From Linyphia triangularis (lineage: Eukaryota; Arthropoda; Arachnida; Araneae; Linyphiidae), in assembly GCA_963978545.1 (NCBI GenBank), contig OZ021727.1, positions 48,273,385-48,337,384 on the forward strand: a stretch of 64,000 bases of DNA, read 5' to 3'. Under the pieces are notes generated by a model. The model ran no database searches. It was not told where the DNA came from and was given only the letters and a program-made list of their open reading frames with translations. Made by a program: the position numbers and the translations under genes. Of this stretch, positions 42,101 through 54,100 are shown one piece after another (the first letter of the stretch is position 1; every line of letters starts with the position of its first letter).

Positions 42101-45100
42101 CAGCAAAGATTCAGTGACATCTCCAAACGACAAAGATGCTGTATCTGCAGTGAAGTCCACTTTTTGCCACTTACAAGATGTTGATTAGCTGAGGATAATG
42201 AATTGTCATAAGACAGCATCATTTCAACCACTTTTGATTTGATCAACTAGCAGGTAGGATGTGTATTAGTTGACTTTGAATTTTCAGCCAACAAAATGGT
42301 GAAGCCGCAGAAATGGCCAGTTTCGGCCATTTCTGCCACTGCAAACCAGGGGATTTGTAATATACTAACTTTTCTCCACTTTCTGTAAAAAATTCAGAAT
42401 GATGTTCAATGAAGTACCTAAACTTGTAATTGCCTCCCAGTCTATCAGCTAAGATCTAACTGACTCACGCTGCAGTGTAGAATCCACCTCATTTACATGC
42501 CCTCAAGAGTTTTGCCAGACGATTTTTCTCTCCTCTAAATGAGTACCACAGAACATCAAAGCTACATCACGTTCTCCATCACATTATCCAGCTCATGTCC
42601 TTGCCGAATATTTAGATTTCTTTCTTTCCACCACGGTTCTTCCCAGATATCTAAGTGTTGTTGCCCCAGTTTTTCCTCCACCTCAACCAACTATGTCCCA
42701 TAGAGAGCCATCATTTTCCCTATCAACTATCTAAGCCTTCTCATCGCTTCCCACCAATGATTAACAGCTCCAATGTTTTCATTTTGCAGATATCCCAAAA
42801 CTGGGTTCCATTCAGGTACTATTTCATTCATCTCCAAGGGGCTTGAAATCTGGAATCTATTTTTAATTTAAACTTTTGTTTTACTGTGGTCTGTCCTCAA
42901 GCCAATATTTTAATAACCCAAGATATTTCTCACAATGAAATCTGATTCTCCCCCCAAAATTTAGTAGATTTTGCAACCCTATTACTTCACTGGGCCTCAT
43001 CATCAAAGGGCAATTGTTTGTACCATTTAAAAATAGTAATTTTATTCTGCTAACAACTCTTTGATAAAACTTTTTTTACTTTTGGGCAAATTGGTCCTGA
43101 GTATATTTCAGGTTTATTGTAACCTTCCCCTTTTCAGGTATTTTATTTGTTAGTTAGACTATTGATCACTAGGCCTGTTAAACCAGACTAATTAGTTCCT
43201 CAAGAGTTAATGTTCACAATGCCATCGCTCTATGAACCTCTTCAACTTAAATTCTAATTCCAACTTTTCTTAACCCATGTCAAAACAAAATTCGAAAAGA
43301 ATCTTTGTAAAACAGAACAAAAGGATATTAATATTTATTTTTCATCATCATTACAGAATCAGAGAATGTATTCAGAAAATATTTCCTTTGCAAAACAAAA
43401 TGGTATTAAATTTTCATTTTCATTAAAGAACTGGATGTATCAACATACATAGAAAGTGTCTTCTCTCTATATATAAGGCAAAGCCTTCACTCACTAACTG
43501 ACTGACTCACTCATCACTAATTCTCCCACTTCCCACATGGTCACAACTCTGAAAATTGGTACAAATATCAACAATGATAGATATAGAAAAAATAAGCTAT
43601 TCCTATCATGATTAACCCACTTTAAGAGGTAGAAAAGGGGTTAAACATTCCAAACGAGGGATATTCGAATGTGCCACTTCCCACATGGTCACAGCTCTGA
43701 AAATAGGTACAAATATCAACAATGTTAGACATAGAAAAAGTTAGCTATTTCGATCTCGATTAACCCACTTGAAGGGGTGGAAAAGGGGTTAAATGTTCCA
43801 AATGAAGTATATTTGAAAATGCCACTTTCCACATGGTCACAACTCTGAAAATTGGTACAAATATTAACAATGGTAGACATAGAAAAAGTAAGCTATTCTG
43901 ATTACATCACAATTAACCCACTTTAAGGGGTCAAAAATGGATTAAACATTCCAAACGAGGGATATTCGAATATGCCACCTTCCCCATGGTCACAGCTCTG
44001 AAAATCCCAAGCAACACACTCACGTTGTTTCTATGTGGTTTTTTGGTGGATACGTTGAAAGTGAGAAATGCACATTGTAACCATATTGTATCAATGTGCA
44101 ATTCCAATGCATTTTTTAAGGAAGCTGATATTTTATAGCAAATAGTAGCAGAAATCAATTTATTTCGTATATTTTTGAGGGGTTTAAATTATGTAGTAAA
44201 AATAAAGTCAGAATTTCATTTTCTTCACTTTTTTAATGTGATATCACGATGTTGTTTCAATGTGATATTTCAACCAGTCAGGAAATAAGTGTCTTCTTTG
44301 GTTTTTGGAAAACCCCAATCCTGTCCAAGAATCATATTAATTAAAAACTTTGGTAAAAGCAATTTATGAAAGCAAAAAAAAAAAATCCGTTTACTGAATG
44401 CGGTTTTATAATATTGCATCAATGTGATAATTCAACTATACTTCAACAATTCACCACTGATCCACGATTTTCATCATCCGACGCATGCGCAATACGCTTT
44501 TACCTTTCAGTGATGACGTAGCTAGCGTCACTTTTGAACTTGATTTGAAACTTGACCATTTGACGTTGTCTGTTCTGTTGACAAATGGATTTATGCCTTT
44601 TCTGGTAAGTTTTCTTCATTACATTATTAATTTGTACTCTATTATTTGCGTTTTTCTAAATTAGATGTTTTTCTATTTATAAATGAAATTAGATAATGAA
44701 TGATGTTCTTATCAGTGAGGTTTGTTGATTTTTGGGACACACGTGTGACATAAATAAACCTAAGGTTATATTTCACTTGTTTTGTATGAGCTATAAAACT
44801 GAATGGGCTGTCTTGTAAAAGTATGTTTTTCTAAAACGATTGATCACTGAGAACTAAACATGCTGTATAAATATTATTTCTATACTTGCTGAAAGAATTT
44901 TTACGGTAATTAAATGAACTAATTAAGTTAAAAAAAAAAACTCCACCGTAATATTACAAATGCAGGGCCAGGTATTTATTTCAGGTGGAATATAAAATCT
45001 TTTTTTTTTTTGGCTTATAAAATATAAAACCTAGTTTTTTTAATTCATTCTCTCATGTTTTTTTACAATAAAAATAATTCATAATTGTATACGTGGGAAT

Positions 45101-48100
45101 TTTTCTCAACTTCCTTTAAGGAGAATAAAAAATTATTAATTATATGATTATGTTAAATCTTAAAAAAGACAACGCTGTCTCAATACTAATAATTATGATT
45201 GTTTTAAATCAAATTAGGCTGGGTTTGCATTAGAAATCACAAGGAAACATTTTCGTAGACGTATTTTACAGGACACCACTTTTAAATAAGAGAAATTCCG
45301 CTCCACTAGATAACCTGTTTATCAAGTCGAGACCATATCTGTCGTAATTGTCTTTGCACTACGTCATTTGTAATTGTAACTGAAAGGCTTCAGAATCAAA
45401 TTAATTTCACCAGGAACGTAGTTGTTTTCCAATACAGCATTTAGTGTGGTAATATAGTCTTATAATGAAGATGTGAAAATAGCTCTATGTGGAACAGAGT
45501 GGCCTCGGAACATGGAAATCTGAGAAACGTCAGGGGGCTATCCGATTCTGGGAAAAATCGGGGAATTGTCAGGGAACTTTTTAAAATTTCACGAAAATCA
45601 GAGAAATTGTATTTTTTCTAAATGTACATCTCCCAGTTCATCCATATTTTGGCGCCATTTACCCGAATATTGTGGTGGTAATCAATAGTAGTTTAATGTT
45701 GCAGAATAATTTAAACTTTTCATTACCACCGAAACATTTTTTGTAAAAAGTTGGCATATTATTACTATCAATTACCCATATGTATACATAGGGGAAAGTA
45801 TAGCATTCGGTCAACAAAAAAAAATTTTTTTTTTTTTTTTTTTTTGCATTTCTCCACATTTTGGAACATCTGGATTTCAAAAAATTAATCTTGAAAAAAA
45901 TTCTGTGTGTGTAAGAGGTCAGCATAACTCCCGAACTAATTGACCTACGATGTTCAAATTTGGTGTGCGAGTTAGTGGTGGCACAGGGACCTACCATTAA
46001 TGTTTTCGTCAAAATCAAGCATGCGCAAAATGTAGCTGCCATTGAAAAAAATCATGTTTTTCAGTAATTGCTAAACTGCTCACCGCTGGGCTAATGCCTC
46101 TTAAGGGTTTTCTTTCGGGGTTTTTTTTAAGCAGCGACGGATAACAAATTGAGAATTTTTCCTTATTCCGCCTGGTAATCAAATCGATATTTCAATATAA
46201 GGTTTTAAAAAGATGTCTTCATGCTAGTTAGTCCATTTTACCTGTGTCATCAGTGTAAATATATACATGTACATAAGGATGATACATTTTATAATAGTTA
46301 TCATATTTTCAGTTTACTTCCACCATGTACAACACTGTGGAATGCCGAACGGGTAGTGTCTGGAATCTGATCGCTGGCTCCTAACAACTGAATACTACCC
46401 TTTTCAGGTAATTTGATAAATGGAACAGATGTAGTACAGGTTAGGATATTTGGCATTTAAAAATTTACAAAAATTAAAAACACAGTAACTAAAATAAAAC
46501 CTGTTGCCGGAAACAGCATTTATCCGGGGGGAAAAAAGGCAAAGAAATATCTATACCTGGTAAACTTGTCAAATGCTTAAGAACTTTCTAAAAAACTAAA
46601 ATTAGAAAGTGTAATTCCGTTCTTTTACAAAAAATATTCTGTTAAATTTTTTTTTAGATCTCCCTTTTTGTTATACAGTCAAACAAGGTTGGCATGGTTT
46701 AAACCGAATAGTTTTTTTCCCCCTCTTTTTAAAGACCCCAGAAGCACAATAATATATAAGGTTCTGCAACGGGACTTTTGACAGTTACAAATGTTCTGCA
46801 GATATTTTTTCAAAATTTCCATTATGACATAAAAGAAAAAGCCCATAAAATTAATACTACACATTTATTGCAAAATGACAATGACGAAAAAAATTATTTT
46901 TCAAACCAAGGCATACATTCAAAATTTGTAACTTTATCAATGACTTTCAGCAAGAAAAGCGCTCCAGAACGGGAAACGGACATGTGATTGATCCCCCTAT
47001 GAACGTGGGGAGTTTTTCTATAAGAAACTGAAGCTCGGGGAAATGTTGTTCCGAGAAAATTGGGGGAGGGGGGACAATAAAGTCGTTTTGTTCTGCAGAA
47101 CATGTCATCCCGTAGGTGAAATTCTTTTTCTCACTTGCGGGCATTTGTTCCAAACTTAAAATTGTTCTGCAAGGACTCTGATTGTTCTGCGACGTACGTC
47201 GCAGTTTTAGGCGCACTTTCTGCTTTCGGGTTAAAGACTAATTTAAAATTGTATTTTTATTTGTTTATTTATAATTAGATTTTTTAAAATTATTTGTTGT
47301 TGTAAATAACTTTTTTAAAATAAATCTTATAATGAAAAACTATAGAAGTTTTTATAAGTATCAAAAATAACTTTTTATATTAATCTAAGCGTTTTATTAC
47401 TGTTTCATAATTATTCAAAATTAATTAAATTATATGCTGCATTTTAAATTTATTTGTGAAATAGAGGTTTTGTGCTTAAATAACTTATTTCTAAGCCTTA
47501 AAAAAATAATTTTGTGCAACTTATCACCATTACTGATGAATATAAGAGCAATATTCCATGTAGAAGCAGTAAACAATTACTATTGTATTATATTGTTTCC
47601 ATTGAATTTAAAAAAACATATCTCTAAATATAATATTAAAATTTAATATGATTTGATTGTCCACATAAGTAGCAATTGTTTATTTACTTAGTTTAAATTA
47701 TTTTCAGAAGGAATATTATTTGTTATTTGAACATTAATTATTCTAGTTAATGTCAAATTTTATTTATAAATATGTATACATTTAATAAGAAAAGGAATTT
47801 TTTTAAAAAACCAGTATAAACACAAAAAAAACCACCTTTTTTGGGGGGGTGGCGGGTTCCAACCCTGCAGTCAAACCCCATTAACGCGAAGTCGATGGAA
47901 ATTGTTCGTGTTAACCGAATAAATTAACTTTAGGTTTTAAGTACAGAGAACTGCTTTTACTTTGCGTTAAACAGGAGTTCAGGTTAACTGATTTCAAGTT
48001 AACAGGGATTGACTGTACCAAAGTTAGATTTGGGAATACTTTTTAGAATAAATTTATTTATTGTATTAAGATGGAACATTTTTTTTTTTTCCAATGTTCA

Positions 48101-51100
48101 GTGGACTTGCTTATTTCCCCTTTGTTAGAGCTGCTGTACTTAAACAGTATGGCCACAGAACCTGGAAAACAAGAAACTTTCCGATTCTGGAAAAAATCAG
48201 GGAATTTTTTTAATTTTCACGAAAATCAGGGAATTTTTTTAATTTTCACGAAAATCAGGGGAATTTACTGTTATTGTTTAGGGCATGTTTTCCCATCATC
48301 CCTATTTTGGTACCATTTTCCTGGAGATTTGCTGTGGTAATCATTAGAAGTTTAATGTTACAGAATAATTTAAAATTTAATTACCACCAAAGCTATTTTT
48401 AAAAAAAATTGGCATATTATCTCTTTAGCACTATTCAATCAATGTGTCGACATATCTGGGAAAATTGTAAAAAGTTTGCAGGAAGAGAAATTTTTAGATA
48501 TCTGTCAGGGAACTTTTTTTCCTGAATTTTGTGGCCTCCATGTTAAATGACACTGATAGTTCTTTTGATAGTCCTCTATAATTTATATATTAAGTGTATA
48601 ATGTCTTTATTCTTTTTAAATTAGTTTTGCTGTTGTGAAGATGTCTGAATTATGGCAGTATTATTATAACAAGGCTGCTAGTGGCGTTTACTAAAGTGAC
48701 TATTTTAGCCCAGAGAAAACTTTTTTTGGTAAGAAAAATATCGGTACTTACGTATTAACGCCACCGCAGCTACAGATTTGATAGTTTTTAAGTGCCGCCA
48801 ATAAAGAGCAATCTTGTTGTTTGCATGCAGTTATCTTTTGGATTCCTTGTAAGTAATTAAAAACCGCCAAATCTGTAGCTGCGGTGGCGTTAATACGTAA
48901 GTACCAAATATCCTAATTGACTATTTTAATCTCCAGGCAACTATGTAATGAAAAAAGGGTTCCTAACTTTGAACTGGAAACCAATAGAAAGCATGGCTTC
49001 AACTTGGTTGCAGCAGCTCATTTAATTTATCCTCAAAGTAGTAAAGAGTGTTTTTGAATTTAAAGCAAAATTTGTATGATACAGTAAATTTTTCTAAAAG
49101 TATACCGAAGAGTAAAAGGAAACTAAGTTGTTTCAATCTAGAATTTTCAAAAATTATAATTGGTTTCCTATTGAAATATAACATTCATTAAAAACCTATA
49201 TTATATGTTTTTCCTGTAAATTTTTCTACTCTTCATTTTAGTTTTCAAATACTGGGTGGGAGTAGGCAACATTGGTATTCTGCATCTGCCTTCAAATTTT
49301 TTTTACATAATCTACTTTTGATTAAACTATATTGTGTATCGTCATTGCATGATATTCTGAAATAAGTCTGTTATTGCCTTAAATGGTCGTGTGATCTTTG
49401 GTCAGTCCTATGTGCAAACCATAATATGAAGGGTGCTTCTGCATACTGGCATTGACTTAAAACCATCCAAAACAAGGGGATAGCTTTCAACGCGAGAGAG
49501 GGATGTTTTAAGTCATAAAAAAGGGATATTATTTTGATTAATATATTCAATCTTTGAATTTGGTTGGCGATTTAAGTAGCAGAGTTGGATTTGAGCATTT
49601 TTACACGTCGTATTTCTTTATTATTATTTTTGGCATGGTGTCTACTTTTAAAAATTGGAAAACAGTTATATCTATATAAATATATGTTTGAATGGTTTAT
49701 TGTATTAAATAAAGGTAATTTTATTTTAGAGATTATGAAAACAATCAATGAGAAGGCGAAAGAAGCTCGTGGAGTGACATTAAGGCTGCTAATTGTGACA
49801 GAGATGTGGAATATTTTTGGGAATGATATTGTGGATTGTAAACATGGATTATAACATATGGTTCATAAACTTAAATAATTGTTTTGTATCTCCTTTCTTA
49901 TTTTACTGTCATTAAATGGGGTCTTGAAGTTAAGATCCTACTGTTGCTCTGAATGGGATATGTCATTAAAAATTAGCACATATATATTTAATCATCTTAT
50001 AATTTTCTATTTGCTGGTTTAAAGTGTGAACTTAGAAACAATTTGAAAGGTATTTGTACCTATGTAATTGTGTTAGGACCATGTCTGTTACTGTTACATG
50101 TAATTATTAATATTTGTTTTATTAACATTTGTTTTATTAACATTTGTTTTAATGTTATTTTTGTGCGTGCTATTTTTAAAATAAAATTATTTTGAACATT
50201 ATGTAATGATTTATTTTTACAGTTAAAAAATATATATATATAATTTTTATTCAAATTTGATTAGTTCAGAGATAATTAAGTAGCAGATATTATAAGTAAT
50301 TTTAATTGTGGTTCATTAGTGCAAAATTAAATTTTTGTACTGAATAATCCTCGGCATATAAAAGGAAAGTTTAATTTTTCACAAAATGATATTCTACCTA
50401 CTAAAAGATGATACATAGTGTAACAGTAGTTGGAAACTCTTAAAGCCAATACTTGGAAAATATCTTAGTTTTAACTTTTTCTTTTCATTAAATGAGAGTT
50501 TCTATAATGCAACTTTACAGTGTTAATAAAACTAAACACATTCATGTGAAAAAAGTATGTGTCAAAACAAGCGCTTAGGAAAGTAGGCAGGATACATTCT
50601 CTTCCAAATTTTTTCTGTTATCTATTAAAATACAAAAATCAATAATTTGTTTTGCTTAAAATTGCAACTTTAAATGGTATTTTGAATTTTAATTTCATAA
50701 CCTCTTCCAAAAAATATGAGCAATATGAAAAAGCAATATGAATATGAGTATATATGTATGTGAATATGAAAAATATGAGCAATACTGTTTTAACATGGGT
50801 GTTCCACATTGTTACCACATGATAGTGTTCACTTTTACCAATGTTGTTTAAATATGAATCTTCCACATGAGTGTTCAATCTTGATTCTTGCCAATGTTAC
50901 TTTCCAGAAAAACTGTTTCTACAGCACTATTTCTTGGGCTCGAGAACTATATAGTGCTGAAAAAACAGCATTATGGGATGTGTGTCTTGAAACAACATTG
51001 GCAAGATTCAATATTGAACACTCATGTGGAAGATTCATGTTTAAACAACATTGGTAAAAGTGAACACTATCATGTGGTAACAATGGGATGCATCCATGTT

Positions 51101-54100
51101 GAAACAACATTGACATTCAACGTGGAAACCACATGGGCAAAAATGAACACTCTCATGTGGAAACAATGTGACAAATCCACGTTGAAACAATATTGACATT
51201 CAACATTGAAACCACGTGGGCAAAAGCTAGCATGTGGAAGCAGTGTGATATATCTACGTAGAAACAACGTTGGCACTCAACGTTGAATCCACGCTCCTTT
51301 AAGTGAACACTTCCGCTTGAAAACAACGTTGCAGTTCCACGTTGAAACAACATTGTGCATGTTGGTATTTAACGTTGACACCACATTGAAACAACATGGT
51401 TGCGTTGCTTGGGATTGATGCAAAAGTCAACAAAGACAAACATGGAAAAATCAAGCAATTCTGATTTCGATTAACCCACTTTAAGGGGTATAACCCACTT
51501 AAAAGGGTCAAAACGTTCCCGAGGGATATTCGAATGTCCCACTTCCCATATGGTCACAACTCTGATATTTGGTACAAATGTCAACAAAAACATAGAAATC
51601 TAAGCTATTTTGATTTCGATTAACCAACTTTAAAGGGTCGAAAAAGGGTTAAATGTTCCAAACAAGGGATATCCGACTGTCCTACTTCTGATGTAGTCAC
51701 AGTTCTAACATTTGGTGCAATGTTAAGAATGGCAAATTCAGAAAAAATAAGTTATTCCAATATCGATTAATGAATTTTTAAGGGATGAAAAATCGACGTT
51801 ACATTGAAACTATACAAGGAATATCTTACTGTCTCACTGCTTTTATGTAGCAAACTATTGCATTCCCGATTAAGTAATTAAAAAGGGTCAAAAGGCGGTT
51901 AAACGTTCTAAACAAGGGATATTGAAAAGTCTCTTTTTCAACACATTCACAATTATAAGTTTTGGAAAAAATATCAACAAGGGCAAGCATAGATAAAGTA
52001 AGGTATTCCTATTTCGACAAATCAATTTGTCTGGATCGAAACGAGATCAAATGTCTGAAGTGTGGAATACATGAATGTCTTTTGATTGCTAAAATGCACA
52101 TGGTAAAATTTCGTAGCAAAGTACGGGTATTCAGCTAGTATTTTAATAACAGAACGAAAGGGTATTGATGTTTATTTTTCAAACAATATTTAATTATAAT
52201 GGTATACATTTTTTAACCTTACATGTGTGTCTTGAAACAAGAATATATTTTATTGTTAGATACTGGTAGGGACCATAGACATTTATTTTCAATAAAAAAA
52301 AAACCCTTAAGTTTTATTAATATTAGTATTATTAAGTAAATTAAGTATAATACTGTTATCATTTAATTTCTTAAAGAAAAAAAGGTATTTTGAACAATTC
52401 CACAAACCTTAACATCTTTTAAACTTTCTAGTTCATTATCGATTTTCTTATTTTCGTTTTGCCTGTATCTTTTTGCACCATTGTAGTATTTTCTAAGAAA
52501 CTTAATGGACTTTGTAGCCTAAAATATTACAAGAATTATGCATTATAAAATTATAAATGAAATCATACACCAAAAAAATGTAGCAAAAACAAACTGCTTT
52601 GTAAATAAATTTAAATAAAAATAAACTGTCATCAAATGATTGCGATATTTAAAAATAAATAATATAATTTTTCTCTAACTACATACTTATCATGAAAAAC
52701 TAGTTATAACAGAGCAGGGCAAAAATACCATTTTGTTTTCCTTTGGATAACTTTCAATTTTCGCAAGTTCTTGTTGAAGAATCAATAGTTCAAACAATCT
52801 CAAGTCCATGCCATTTGATAGTATTTTTCTCAATACCTCAATGGCAGTATATGGCTGAAAGATATATTACATATATTTTTATAGCATAATACAAAATGAT
52901 TTAACAAAATTGAATTAAAAGCTGAGAGCTAAACAAGCAAAAAAGCACTAAATTAAGCAAGCAAAAGAGCACATGCAGTTAAGCATGGATTCACCACAAA
53001 ATGTAATAGATGGGAAGCTACTATATGTCTCAATAATAACCCTACAAGAACCAAGCTTCATACTTCCACTCACTACCTTACACCTGCTTTAGTAATTCTA
53101 CAGTTAGAAAGATCTTTTTTTTTTAAGTAAGTTTTTAGTAATGCAATCTTATTTTGTTTAAAACCATGGTTTTAAAATTATAGTCAAAAAATGTTGTTAG
53201 AGGCTTTTTAGATGCCTTACATAGGCTGATTCATCAATAATATAAATTAGAGCTATTATATTATTATATTAGCTTGTATAAGAAAGTATTGACTCTTGCT
53301 TTAATTTAAGAAAACTCTGGTAATAAGTGCTTGAGATTACTAATTTGAATAAATGTAAATTGCAGAAACAAATTAATTTTTTTTTGTATACGTAATTATT
53401 TTTTAAACATTTGTAACACAAGCAATACTACATTTGTATGATTCACACACATTCCAAATTTGAAAATAGTTGTTAATAAAAGTACATTGTGAATTTGAAA
53501 CTTTAAATATAAGAAGAAAAATTAAAGTCTTACAAACCTCAATATCATCCACTAGAGCAATTTTACTTTCAGAAATCTATAAAAAAAAAAAAAAAAAAAA
53601 AAAAATATGTTGCTTTTCCCAAAACCTTAAAAAAAAATCATGAAATCATTTGTTTTACAGTAAAATGATGATAATTTCTTAACTTTACATAATTTGATTG
53701 TTATCTACTGAAATAACTGGGATACTGACAGCCATTGTTATGAAATCATTGTCTCTTCACACATTACACATCTGTGTAATGTGTGAAGCCATAAGAATAT
53801 TTCAGGCATGAGGATTTTTGTAAAAGGTTTTTTAAGACTTCAATAAAAGTACCAACAAGATATTTCAGAATGAATCTTCTATTCAAATCCTTATGCATGA
53901 AACTAATTAAATTTTTGGATATTTCTTAACTGGGTATAATAAACAGGGATGCGAAATATATTATAAAATATTGATTAAAAGAGTATTTAATATAGTTTTA
54001 CAAGATACATGTTTAATATCATATCAGAGAAACACTAAGCGATTCTTAATACCTTTTTATTGAGTCTATAAAAAAGAAGTGAAAATAAATAAAAAAACTG

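Larger units (their letters stand above)
44006..51413. mobile_element. 7.4-kb TIR element of unassigned superfamily
   Basis: Terminal inverted repeats of about 40 bp, CCCAAGCAAC with GTTTCTATGTGG on the left and its counterpart ending GTTGCTTGGG on the right. AT occurs on both sides (44004-44005 and 51414-51415). Removing the element and one AT restores the 147-bp Helitron unit exactly in register, so both ends are well fixed. Subterminal GTTGAAACAACATTG-type repeats fill the right 0.6 kb. A possible first exon with donor GTAAGT lies near 44585-44604. No transposase domain was recognised, and the interior carries several other insertions. Confidence 0.8.
43462..52138 (+). mobile_element. Non-autonomous Helitron split by a 7.4-kb insertion
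   Basis: Begins TCTCTATATATAAGGCAAAG and ends GTACGGGTATTCAGCTAG before host T, typical Helitron termini. Removing the insertion at 44006-51413 leaves about 1.27 kb composed of tandem units of about 147 bp. The exact 5' base is uncertain because the expected A before TC is not seen. No Rep/helicase gene is present. Confidence 0.78.

Noticed and set aside
43525..44005. CRISPR-like array
   Set aside because: The 147-bp units are contiguous without spacers and lie between Helitron termini in a eukaryotic intron.
45659..46042. A 127-codon minus-strand frame
   Set aside because: It spans a truncated MITE copy and a poly(A) tract inside the 7.4-kb element. No protein-like conservation is visible.
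50639..51511. Several overlapping frames of 65-102 codons
   Set aside because: They arise from the palindromic and subterminal repeats of the 7.4-kb element. The same peptides appear on both strands.
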